NCBI RefSeq assembly: GCF_005239225.2
Contig: NC_133284.1
Location: forward strand, 7,035,770 to 7,099,769
DNA from: Populus alba
Lineage: Eukaryota; Streptophyta; Magnoliopsida; Malpighiales; Salicaceae
Length of the DNA stretch: 64,000 nt
Direction of reading: 5' to 3'
The translations under genes were made by a program, and so were the position numbers. Positions 11,471 through 22,285 of this stretch are shown piece after piece (position 1 is the first letter of the stretch; each line of letters opens with the position of its first letter). A model generated the notes under the pieces. It did no database searches. It saw only the letters and a list, made by a program, of their open reading frames with translations, and was not told the origin of the DNA.

Positions 11471-12536
11471 GTAGAGTTTTGGGTCAAAATTTTACTGGGT
11501 AAATTGTCGGTGGCTCAACCTCTATCCGCCACATTGAGTCATGGCTTTTTTGCTTCTTCCTCTTCCTTTGTTTTCCTCTCTCTTCATCTATTTAGCTTCT
11601 TACAACTCTATTTCTTCTCCACAAACCTTTTCTAATATACGAAAAAATGTATTTATTTAAGGCACACACTTGATCTCCAAATCTCTCTCTTGGAATCTAT
11701 TGGTTGCGAATTTCAGAAATGCAATTTATCTTTGAAATTTAGGATTCTAAAGTTTCTATGTCCTTTGATTCAAGGAGAAACATTAACTAATAACAATGAT
11801 CCCAAAAAACAATTTCTGAATTCCTGAACAGTGATCCGCTATTTAAAAATGCTTAACCATCTTCTTTCCATAATTATATCATATCTTGCAAAATTGGGGT
11901 GATTAAAAGAGTTTAAGCTTAACCACGGCTTACTAAGTACAACTCACATAACTTATCAGATCAAGCACAATTTCTATATGCATATAACATATATTCATAT
12001 TTTCAGCAAATTTATAAAACAAACAATTCATTTTATATCAACATAGCCACTTATATCCATAAGTTATGCCAAGTCGCCAAGGGCATTCTATATCAAGTTC
12101 ACGGATTTTAGAGGTGATTCTCATAAAGTTTAGCACTTAGTTTATTTATTTTAACACTTAATTCATATTTCAGATCATATGATACATATTTAAATTGAAA
12201 TTTAAGCTCGTATCCATATAAATAATATAAAATAGCATGAAGCTTGTAGCGGGGTGGTCTAGACTTGGAGTAGGTTCGATCAGTGGCTCAGGAGGCATTG
12301 GTTAAGGAAATGGTGGCAAGAGTCGGATGTGAGAGGAGAAAGAAAAAGGTTTGTAGAGGAGAGAGAAAGGCCGAAAGGAGAAGAGAGAGAGTTGTGGTGG
12401 CTGACTGGTGGTTGTGTTGGCTTCCTGTGGTGGAGCTGGTGGTAGCGTGGTTTGGAGGCTGGAAAGGTGGAGAGAGAGCGGGATAGAAAATGGCAAGAAA
12501 AAAATTGGGAGGAGGCTGATTTTTGGACCCGATTTT
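11471..12536 (-). repeat. retroelement-like sequence present only in copy 1
   Basis: This ~1 kb lies between 'cttcaacaata' and 'gggaggagg', which are adjacent in copy 2 (21121-21140). The GA/GT-rich stretch 12280-12500 gives overlapping frames on both strands (low-complexity Arg/Val/Trp or Ser/Pro) and resembles the transcribed leaders of the LTRs in this window. I read it as part of a minus-strand LTR whose other portion is at 21130-21790. No gene is supported. Confidence 0.4.
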
Positions 12537-12538
12537 CT

Positions 12539-14091
12539 TTATCGTGTATGTTCCTCTTCATGGTTCTTGTCATTGTTTATCTTCATGCATAAAGCGTCAA
12601 CAATCTTTTTGAACACAATCTTTTCACGTTCGTTTTTTTCTTGAAGCTGAAGTATAATTGAGTTGTCCTGGTTGTTAGCACAACTCGTTAATTGATCCAT
12701 TAATTGAGATTTTAGAAGAGTATTTTCACGTTGAAGATCTATAATTTGGGACTGGCGCTGCAAAATGGAATGAAGATAATAGTGAGATATAGATGAATCA
12801 ATTACATTAAGAAATGAAAGAGAGAGAAACTTACTAGTTGCGTTGTGAGAACCTCCACAACCATCTTTTGTGTATCAAGGCTACCTTCCAATCGACGAAC
12901 TTCTTGCTGAAGATGCTTAATCTCTTCTTCTTGAGACTTTGAAGCGTGATAATTCCTAACACATTCTTCATTTAAACGATTATTTTCTGTCTTTAGACGA
13001 TTATTTTCTGCCTTGGTATTTTCTCTGTCTTCCTGAAGAAAGTAAATATTAGCACGTAAAATGAAAGGAAGAAGACAAATTAATTGAGCAAGGCAAGATA
13101 AGCAAATAACATTAATGTCTGGGGGAGAGGTAATTGGTCTTACCCTGCATTTTTCCCGGTATGCCTTGTCGCCCATTCTTTTCTTTTCAGATGTTAGATA
13201 ATCAAAACCTTCGGGAGATTTTCTTACCCGATTATTACGGCGAGGTGTTTCTGCAGTCTGAAAACTTCCCTGTTGAGCAGACAGGTAATCAAATGTTTGG
13301 TGACTTTTGTCATTCATTTCCAGTTTAGTAGAGGCTTTGTCTGGTGAGAAATCAGAACTTCCTGGTTGAACTTGTGGGCTATCAAGTGCTTGATGATTGT
13401 TATCATTTACTTCAAGAGCTGCTGTTCTTGGACCCGTTGAAAATCCAGGTTGGGCCGAGAAGTAATTGAGTGTTTGATGATCGTTGCCATTTACTTCCAT
13501 ATCAGTATCGGCCCTGTTTTGCTCCTGAGAATCTTCTGGTTGGGTTGAAGTGCAATCGATCGCGTGATTATTTGGAACTGCATACGGTCCATCTAGTGTC
13601 AACGTGTTGGGTGCATCTGTACCCACAGAAAAACATTTACAATAACAAATTTGTTTAGAGAAATTCAAATGTAAAAAACACTCTTTGAAGCTACAGATAC
13701 TCGATCCAAAGTAAGACTGTATGCAGCTGCACACGACTGTGCACGCCCACACATGGATATGATACATCAGATTAATTTGTGGTTCAAGAACGAGAGAGAA
13801 TTCACCCTAAGAAAGTTAAGAGAATACAAAGTAGAAGCTGGAATTAGAAGATCAGAACCCGAAGATTTGGTGACAAACTCTTTAAGGATGAAATTTTACA
13901 GATTTAAGCAAAACAAAAACAATTTATTTTTTTCAAATAGTCTATTAACAAGAACTTAAACCTTGATTTATCTGAAAAGACAAATATTACAGCTAAGCCT
14001 GTTGTTACCTAGTTATAGTTGAAATTAAAGTCTACTGACTTCGCATATGTATCTTACCAAATAGCTTCTGCCAAAAATTGCCACCTTCCAT
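12539..14091 (-). CDS. gene B: bZIP-like coiled-coil protein, four coding exons
   Basis: Exons are 14091-14058, 13616-13144, 13032-12835 and 12757-12539, with phases 1, 0 and 0 and GT/AG junctions, giving 307 residues. It is nearly identical to gene A but keeps the first intron, so residues after MEGGNFW read QKLF before DAPNT. It has the same four N-terminal repeats and the basic block KKRMGDKAYREKCR at 156-169. The first coiled-coil exon is one heptad shorter than in A and D (66 versus 73 codons). The second coiled-coil exon ends in an acidic HEEEHTR tail. The stop codon overlaps the segmental duplication junction, so any 3' UTR must come from unrelated sequence. A role as a nuclear dimeric regulator is inferred from the basic-plus-zipper layout. 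Expression and DNA binding are unknown. Confidence 0.75.
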
Positions 14092-14226
14092 TGCAGGCAG
14101 CTGACAAGGGCAAGCGAAAGGATGATTGATTTTGCTTAACTTCTTTCTTGGCTTCAAAAGTGCAGAAGTATAAAAAGAGGAGGGAGAGAAGACAGAAGAC
14201 TACTAAGAAGTAAGAATAACGAACGA

Positions 14227-14232
14227 CACGTG
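14227..14232. promoter_or_regulatory. G-box CACGTG upstream of gene B
   Basis: The context 'gaacgaCACGTGGGAAG' is identical to that of gene A and lies 136 bp upstream of the start codon. Just beyond it, at 14238, the two upstream regions diverge by a ~308-bp insertion/deletion. Confidence 0.45.
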
Positions 14233-14237
14233 GGAAG

Positions 14238-14553
14238 ACAAAATAAACTGTATAAAAGACTCGGTGCTTGCTTCTCACGTAAATCCGCACTCAAATCGCA
14301 CGAAAGAAGTCCGAAGCTCGCGTCTATAATCCAAATAGGATGACATTGATCGCGCTGTATGCGCTCTTTATGAAAGAGACCGTGTGGGGTTGCGGTCTTT
14401 ATTAAAGACACCGTCTGGGTTGCTTTCAATATTATATATTTTTTTGAATGGAATATTTTTTAAAAATAACTTTTTATATTCTCAAACACTCCCTGAAAAA
14501 CTAAAAATTAGATAGAAAAAACATTGTTTATCAAAATCCACATCCACAAAATA
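14238..14553. other. 308-bp presence/absence segment bounded by 8-bp direct repeats
   Basis: ACAAAATA occurs at 14238-14245 and 14546-14553. Gene A has a single ACAAAATA at the matching place, directly joined to the next homologous sequence ('gtaat.ctttgatt'). Eight base pairs is the duplication size of hAT transposons, but no terminal inverted repeat is visible. Deletion in copy 1 between short repeats is at least as likely. The segment holds a plus-strand TATAAAA (14251-14257). Confidence 0.6.
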
Positions 14554-14649
14554 GTAATCCTTTGATTTTTTTTTTAATTTAATCCTTTAATTTTTAAATC
14601 CTTTTTTATTTAGTCCTTAATTTTTAAATTAATTTTTTTTTAATTTTTT

Positions 14650-15830
14650 AATTTTATTCTTTAACATTTGTTTGATTAAAAATTAAACTGTAATCAAAGT
14701 TGTAGGGAAAATACCAAATTATAATAGTAATCCACAATGTTTTTTTTATTTTTTTTATTTTGATCATTTTTTTAATGTATCAGCGAGTTGGTGCTAAATT
14801 TCATAAAAAAAAGAATTCAATTTTATTATTTAATTGATATTACAAATCAAGGGTTCAAAATTAAAAAAAAAAACAACCCTTTATTGTTGTTGTTGTTTTT
14901 TTTAATGAAGGGGTGCTTTCAAGTTCGGTGCTCTATTTTTTAAAAAAAAAAATCAGTCATCTTTTTTTCTATTTCAATTTTTTTATTCATTGTTATGTTG
15001 ATTAGGATTTTTATTGATAATTTATTTTGATTAATTTTTTTATTTGTTTATCTATGTATTAAATAATTGTTTCAACATCCGGTTAGTTATCGACTTTGTG
15101 AGGTATTGTTGAGATTCTTCATTTTTCTAAAGATTAAGAGTAAGAAGCCTAAATTGAAGAACAACAAAACAACGAATCCTGGATAGAAGAATAGCACAAG
15201 ACAGTCATGAAAACCGAGGTATTAAGAAAGAGAAGGTAAGAAATAAAGAATGGTTTGGCAGTCATATTGGACCTCCTCTTACAACATCCTCCGCATTTTA
15301 GGGGACGTAATGACAATTCCAACAACAACAAAAAAATAAATAAATAAATAATGACATCAATTCGATCATGGTGAATGCTCATCCACCGCCCAAAAGCTAC
15401 AGGCCTTTCTCACACGTTGCCGCGTGTTTCGCATAAGCCAAGCACTTGTCTGTCCTTCTTTCAGTTACGACCTTGACATCACGACCTTGAAATCATAATT
15501 ATCAAATCTAATCCCGGCGTTAATGTAAGTTAAGAAATTGAGTTTTAGATTTTATAGATCGGTTCAGAAAAATTAAAAAATATATTTAAATTTTTAATAT
15601 TTTATATAAAAAAAAAATTAAAAATAATTCGTGTATATATAGATTATATATATTAGAAATAATAAAGTTTAAAAGAATAATTTTTTAAAAAAATTTATCT
15701 CACATTAAAAAATTATTATGTTATCCTTTTAAGTTAAAATATTTAAATAAAAAAAAATTATCCCACATTGAAAAAAATAATTTTTTTCTTGTGAATATAA
15801 TATATATATATATATATATATGTAAAAAGT
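14650..15830. other. intergenic AT-rich tract with the shared upstream block
   Basis: The stretch 15180-15530 is the fullest copy of the block also seen at 760-1010 and 7440-7600. The rest is poly-T/poly-A rich, with a short TA run (15799-15821). No gene is supported. Confidence 0.5.
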
Positions 15831-15979
15831 ATTAAAAGTATAGAGAATATTTTAATAGTGTTATTAAACCTAATCAAGTAAGTTAATTTTTAAACTTCTA
15901 TTCAACTCTTTGCTAAACTCAAATAATGTTGGTCTGGTATGACGCTTTAGGTTCAGCAGCCATGCCAAACCCATGCATG

Positions 15980-16200
15980 ATTTTAATAGTGTTTAGATTG
16001 GTATGGTTGCAAGACCCAAAGTGTTTGGACTGACATGGTTCCCAGATCCAAAGTGCTTAGGATAGGTGTGATACCAGACTCAAGATGCTTGGACCTAAAA
16101 TTATTGTCAGGCTCAAGTATCCTGTATTTGGTGCAGTTGCCGGATCCAAGTACCTTGGGATTGGCATTTAGGATTTGCATAATTTTCCTGAGCCAGGTAA
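15980..16200. repeat. degenerate ~37-bp minisatellite
   Basis: Units follow the pattern 'tggtatggttgcaagacccaa', then 'agtgtttgga', with drift between copies (for example near 15990, 16030, 16065, 16100, 16135). Relatives lie at 9340-9480, 10060-10200, 19040-19110 and 19840-19910. The solo LTR at 16339 is inserted in this repeat-rich stretch. Confidence 0.55.
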
Positions 16201-16333
16201 AGAAAATGATCTTGTTGAGGACCAAAATACTCATGCAAAAGTGTTGAATAATCTCAGGATATCTAACTAATAATTCCTTGTACACTTTTAATGTATTGTT
16301 AAGAAAAAAGCCAGAGTCACATATTTGGGTATG

Positions 16334-19042
16334 ACAACTGTTGTAACCCATTTTTTGGGTCCCCACATAAAAATAAAAATAAAAATAAAAATAATCATAA
16401 CAAAAAAAAAAGTAATAATAATAAAATAAAATAAAATAATAAAATAATAATAAATAAATAAATATATAGCCGGAAGAAATTAGAAAAAAATAATAGGAGG
16501 CAGGAGTGCTCAGAAAATGATTAGAAAAATTGATTAAAGAGGTTAAAAATACAAAGATTGAAATTTGGACACTATATTCTTAAATGATGAGAGCCCTGTT
16601 GGAAAATAAAATTTAAATTTGAGGAGAAAAGTCCAAAATTGGATGTTTATGGACTTAATTTGATTTTATTGAAGGTTTAATTGAATTTAAAGAGGGTTTG
16701 ATTGCAAGAAAAATGAATTTTTAAGTCAATTTTGGATTTAATTGGAAGAAATTAAAGTTCTAGAGTCAAATTATAATTTTTAAGAGTTGATTTGGTCAAA
16801 TCAGGGGTTTAATAACATAAATATTGAAGTTTAATGGTCAATTAGAGACTTAATTGAGGAAATCCGAAACCAATGACCAAATTGAAAAAGACGCGTAAAT
16901 ATAGAAGCTGTAATTAACAAAATCAGGGCCCAAATTGAAAAAATTGAAAGTTTATTGATCAATTAAGGATCAAATTGCATAAATAGAGGTCATGGATCAA
17001 AGTTAAAAAGACGGCCAACTATAAGGGCGGTGATCGAAGTTGGCAGGGATGCAATTGCATTAATTTTTAAAATCAAAATTACATTCGAGGACTTAATAAA
17101 ACAAAGGATAAATTGAGGACTGACTTGGAGATTGATGCCTTTTGGCACCTTTTTTATTTAAATGAAACGGTGTGTTTGTCCAAAACAATATCGTTTCATG
17201 TTAAAAAAAAAAAACAGAGAGAGAGAGAGAGAGAGTAGAACGGTGTCGTTTTGAACGACACTATTCCTCTTTATTCTTCCCCTGGACGTGCAGCAGGGGA
17301 AGAAAGAAAGCTTTTGTTTTTCTCTCTTTAATTCTTCATGCCTCTCTCCCTCCTCGCGTGCTGCGCCACATGCCCCCTCATGATGAAAAAACAGGGGAGT
17401 CGTGCCCTGCCAGCCATGCCCATTGGCTGCCTAGCCCAGCGCCGTGGCAGGGCAAGTTGGCGTCGCTCCCCGCACGCAATTATAGGGCGCAATAGGGACG
17501 CCCCCGCTCCTTTTTGCTCTATAAATACTGCTCTCAAGACCAATTTTGAGGGGGGAGAACGAATCGAAGGAAGGAAAAAAAAACATAGAGAAATAAAAAA
17601 AAACGAACCGAAAAAGGAGAGAAAGAACCGAACCAAAAGGAACCACTAGTAAACCCAAACTGAGATGGAGGAAAAGCTTGAAATGAGGGAGGAAACTTAA
17701 AAACAAACCGGGAGGATAAAGGGAAACCACCGAAAACGAAAGAAAAGGAAAGCACACGGAGGAGAAGGGAAGAGCAGTAACCTCTCCCTTTGCCGCTTGA
17801 AACAGTAGCACCGCTGCTGAGAATCATCGTCCGTGAGCCACGACACTGCCACCGGCCTCCACCACAGCACCACCAGCGAAGCAGTCCGACTAGCAAGGCA
17901 CCGCCTCCTCCGCGCCAGGTAAGCTCTTCTTCCCACTGCATTTATTTCTCATTTCTGTGAAATAATTACCCCCGGTTGGATTTTGGATGTTGGGCCAGGC
18001 TGGTGCTGGCCCAGCAATGTTGGGTTCCCTTTTTTCTAGGCCAGGCTGATTCTGGCCCAGCCTTCATGTCTAGGTCGGGTCCGACCCAGACCCAAAAAGG
18101 CAGAGTGTACTGCTAGGCCGATATCGGCCCAAACCCTTTTGGGGCTGAGTCCAGCCCAGTTAGTTGGGCTGGCCCAGCCCAGCCCACTTAATATTATATA
18201 TTATATATTATAAATTTTTTATATTATTTATATATACAAATATATATATCCAAAAAAATTAAAAAAAAATCTGAAAATCTTTAAAAAAAAATTATTTATT
18301 TTCCTGCATATTTTTATCAAATTTCTTAATGTTGGTTTGTATTTTTATATTGTAAAGATACAAATCCGGTATTAAAATACCTGGTTTTCGTCAAGACATC
18401 AAAAAAATGTTTTGTTTTTCATGCATACGGCCTAGTCTCTCCAATATATATATATAAAATAAAATCATCACATCATATTTTCATACAACAGAGAAAATTT
18501 TCAAAAAATATATATGTATTAGTATGTATTTTGGCTATAATAACAAGTTTATTAAAGCCACGAGAACTAGACCAATATTTTAAAATTTTCAAAAAATTAT
18601 TTTGTTTTCTTTTAATATCTAGGGTTATGACCTTATACGTATGACATATTTCGGATATTAAATTCTTGTGTTGAGGTTGATTTTACTCGATAAGATAAGG
18701 ACCTTCTTATTGGGAGGACTTTTCTTGAACCACAAACAGACCAACAACTAAAATAGGATAACACCTTAGCTTTTTATCAAACAATCAAACAATGCAACTT
18801 ACTTTAGGTAAGGCGTATTTGGGGTGCTAATACCTTCCCTTTACGCAATCAGTCCCCGTACCTGATCTTTAAGACCAGTTAGGGTTCCTAGTAGCCAAAA
18901 TACTAGGTGGCAACTCCCATTCCATTTTCCACCGATAAAAAACAAGAATTTCTTATCTCCCCATATTTGCCAGTATAGATAGATACATTTTAGACTGAAG
19001 TGGAATAATTCCGCCGCGACGCCGCACACGTGCGACAACAAC
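16334..19042 (+). mobile_element. solo LTR of the gag-only gypsy family, duplication ACAAC
   Basis: The LTR body is 16339-19037, reading TGTTGTAACCC...GTGCGACA, 2.7 kb. It is flanked by ACAAC at 16334-16338 and 19038-19042. In order it has a U3 with 'caattgaaaaa' phrases, an AACGG-containing hairpin pair (17168-17270), a TATAAATA box (17520-17527), a purine-rich leader, a consensus splice donor CAG/GTAAG (17919-17923), GGCCCAG-rich inverted repeats (17990-18185), a TA tract, and the 'ggggtgctaatacc' end region. It matches the LTRs at 42101 and 58711 in layout. The frames at 17328-17941 lie in the leader and are not genes. Confidence 0.9.
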
Positions 19043-21125
19043 CATGTCAAACCTAAGCATTTGGGCCTAACATGATCCAAGTGCCTGTGCCTAGCAACCA
19101 TGCCAAACCCATATGTCTTTTTTTGAAAATATAGAAATTCACTTATAATTGTTTTCAAAACATATTTATTTTGTATTTTCATCTTTGTTTTTTTAACCAA
19201 ATATATTTTTTTCTTCTACTTTAGGACATTAAAAATATGCATCCCTAAAATTCGATCATTATTTTTATATTAATCTCTAGTTTTAGTGAAGAAATCATCT
19301 ACAAAATTTCACAAATTAAGATAATCAAAAAGATAATAAGTCATTTACATATACAATATTTTTATTTTTCTACAATATAATGTATCAATTCAAAAGTTTA
19401 AAAGTTTTCTGTTATGACAATATATTTAAAATTTTCATATGTACTAATAGTTATAATGTAGAATAAACTCTCCATATAACAAACTTTGACAATTAGATCA
19501 TGCAACATCATCTCAAATTTAAAAATACATCAACCCTTTAAAAAATCATCAAACTGTTGGATAGAAATATAAAATTAATATTTTTATCCACAATGCATAC
19601 AAAAACAAAAATTTTTTTTTGAAGAATTAAAATAAATCACTTAGAACTCTTTTTGTTTTCATTATTTCCTCTTCGAATATAAAAATTTTATTTAATAAGT
19701 TGCACAAACAAAAAGAGTTTGCAGTTAAGTTTTACTGCATAGGAATGAAAAATCTTACTTAAATGAGGCAGTGTTTATTTTTGGAGTCCAATCATACTTT
19801 TAAAAAAATTTAAATTTTTTACCTAAGTGTATGAGCCTAACACGTTGACAAGCCCAGGCGCATGGGTCTGCCATGGTTGCAAGGCCCAGAAGCTTGGGTC
19901 TGGCAAACATATCTTATTTAATAAACAACAAACAAAGGGGATAATTGTGTACTTTAGTTGCCAGGAGAGAGAATAAAGAAAAAAAACACAAACAATCGAT
20001 TACTAGCGGCAATCCAACCATTATCTGTCTACACGCATCATACCATGTGAAAAAGAACACAACTGCACATCCAATGAGACTACAGATGACCATATTTGGC
20101 CACCAGAAAGCATTACACGAGCCTCTTTAATGGCGCGGAAGTCATCCATTCACTAGGGAAGAGAAGGAAAGTCAAATAAACATCTCGTGAAAAAAAAAAC
20201 TACTATTATATGTAACAGTAAAAATCTCTTGATTTTTAATGATTTTCTCATATAATTTTTTTATATATAACAATAATTATTATTATAATAACAATACTTT
20301 GTAACCTCACTTTATTTTCGAAAAGTGGATGACGATCGGACTTCATGGCCCAGGAAGAAAAATATACAGAGAATCTTTTGACTCGAATCTACGTGGTTTT
20401 AGAAGAATTGGGATATGTTTAGTGTCAGCAATTTAATATGTACTTTAGATTTCAAATGTGTAAGTGGTAGGAATATGCCTTTTTTGTGTAGTTTGTGTTT
20501 TGATAAAAATAATTTTTCTTTTCATATATGTGCTTATTGTTTTTTAGTTAGAGGCCATATGAAATAAAAATATAATGCTATTTTACTCTCGAAATTCATA
20601 TTATTTAAATTTAAAATTTGATATTTTCTTTTTATTTAAGGCTTTTACTGTTATGATAAATTACTAGATATATTTAAGTTTACCATGTTATTTATAGAAT
20701 AAACTAATAAACATAAGATACAAATAAGACTCAGTAATTTGTATGCATTTCATATGACTATTATTATATATATAGCTTAGTTTATGTATGAAATGGTAGA
20801 CTTAGGCTCCCTAATTTTTTTTTATGAGACATAATATTTAATGCTAATTGGATTTGATTCATTCACATGCTCTTGGGAATACTTAGAATTTAATTTAATT
20901 TAATATCAATGGTTAAATCAATTAATGTGTTTGAAGTTATTTTAAGAGTATTGATTTCAATTTTAAATTAAATTCAAATAATAAAAAAATGACCAAAACA
21001 AATAAAAAGACCTCTCCTTTGATTTGCCACATTAATTTCAAATAAAAATACTATTTCAAAAATACCTTTTTTGTTTTCTCTCAAAAACCCTCCAGCACTT
21101 CTCTTTATCATCTCTTTCTTTTCTT
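19043..21125. repeat. distal part of copy 2, homologous to 9430-11470
   Basis: This stretch continues the copy 2 sequence after the solo LTR. Phrases such as 'ttagtgaagaaatcatctaca' and 'tttattttcgaaa.gtggatgac' occur in the same order as in copy 1. No conserved reading frame is shared by the two copies. Confidence 0.65.
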
Positions 21126-22285
21126 CAACAATAGGGAGGAGGGTGGTTTTTGGTGATTTTTAGACCTGATTTTCTTCATGTTCAGACCATGAAATCCACA
21201 CCTATTTATAGGGGATGGAAATGGGTAATCTTGTCTACACGGGAGAAAACTTTTAGCCGTTGATTCAGTTAAGAAGGATCTTAACCATTGGTTCAAAGTA
21301 GGCACCATGAATTGTTAAATTTGACAGTTTAAGGTTACCTAAGTTCGCCTTTTTAAGCCGACACCGAGGCCGTTGTGTTGTCAATTAGTCTAAACAGGCC
21401 ACATCCAGAGATAGAGGGATGTTAGGTAATCATTTGCGTGCAAGTTTTGTCAATTTTGGTGGAGATTAAAGACATTTTATGCATCTGCAAAGTAGGTAAC
21501 CTAAGCAACTTTTTAAGGATGACAATGAACAGTGACTAAACGACGTGTCGTCTGGTCACCTTTTTTTTTTCAAAGTTCAATGTAGTCCTCCACCTTTCAA
21601 TTTATCTTAATTGCACTCCTAATTGATCATAAGCTTTTAATTTAGTGCAATTAAGCTAGCCTCTAATTTACACCTTTTGCACTTTGGCGTTGGTCTCGTA
21701 TTTATGCAATTTGACCCCTAATCGACCATTAAACTTTAATTTTATTCAATTTCATCCCTAGTTTTTTTTCAATTAAACCCCTATAGTTTTGTGTGCCTTT
21801 TACAAAACAAAGGTTTTAGGTAAGCTTTGCTTTATTTTTATGCGAATGTGCAACCAAAACTCAATTTTGAAGTTGACTTATAGTGCTTGGGTTGTTCATC
21901 GAGTTTTTTTTTTTTTTGGGTCTATGGTTAGGATATCGCTTGAATTTACAAAACTTGTTTGTTTAAAACAAACATCAATTTAATTTTTATTCTGTATTAA
22001 AACTTTGATTTCCTAAAAATCTTTGTAAAAAGATGGGATCATGCATAGTTTTTGAAGAAAAGGGAAACACACCAAAGGGTTCTTGGTTCAAAGGTTTCAT
22101 GAGTAAAAGGTGTGTTCAATGTGTTATTTGTATGAAACAAGAAGAAAAATGAAGGCACATGAACACATGATCTTATTAACAATAAATGTTCATTTAACAG
22201 AGAAAATCTTGTGACATTATGAGTCAAATTACTAACAAGACTAAAACATATTGAAATATGACAAATTCAAAATAACTTTGCAGAC
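21126..22285 (-). repeat. decayed LTR-like sequence, minus orientation
   Basis: On the minus strand a CCCCTATAAATAGG box (21208-21221) is preceded by a U3-like tract (about 21580-21790) with 'ttgcactt', 'gcaatttgacccctaat' and 'ttaaactttaat' phrases. Those phrases match the U3 of the LTRs at 48819-51224 and 55866-58315. Ends cannot be placed. The stretch 21800-22285 shows nothing I can name. Confidence 0.5.

Larger units (their letters stand above)
3838..12539. repeat. tandem segmental duplication, copy 1 (contains gene A)
   Basis: The segment is repeated in direct orientation at 12537-21175. Matching landmarks in order are gene A with gene B, the 7440-7600 block with 15360-15530, 9240-9400 with 15820-15970, 9480-10460 with 19260-20150, and 10720-11470 with 20290-21120. 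Copy 1 has an extra ~1 kb (about 11473-12505) missing from copy 2, while copy 2 holds a 2.7 kb solo LTR. The right boundary is the fused sequence at 12531-12545. Confidence 0.8.
12537..21175. repeat. tandem segmental duplication, copy 2 (contains gene B)
   Basis: Direct-orientation partner of 3838-12539. It begins within the stop codon of gene B and ends at 'gattttctt' near 21167-21175, the same phrase that sits on the left of the junction at 12531-12539. It is lengthened by the 2.7 kb solo LTR (16339-19037). Confidence 0.8.

Noticed and set aside
12283..12573. Frames of 64-97 codons on both strands
   Set aside because: Biased GA/GT-rich stretch of LTR-leader type, and one of the frames crosses the segmental duplication junction.
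17328..17941. Several overlapping frames of 60-135 codons on both strands
   Set aside because: They lie in the purine-rich leader of a solo LTR, are of biased composition (Phe/Ser/Leu or Lys/Arg/Glu), and lack any motif.
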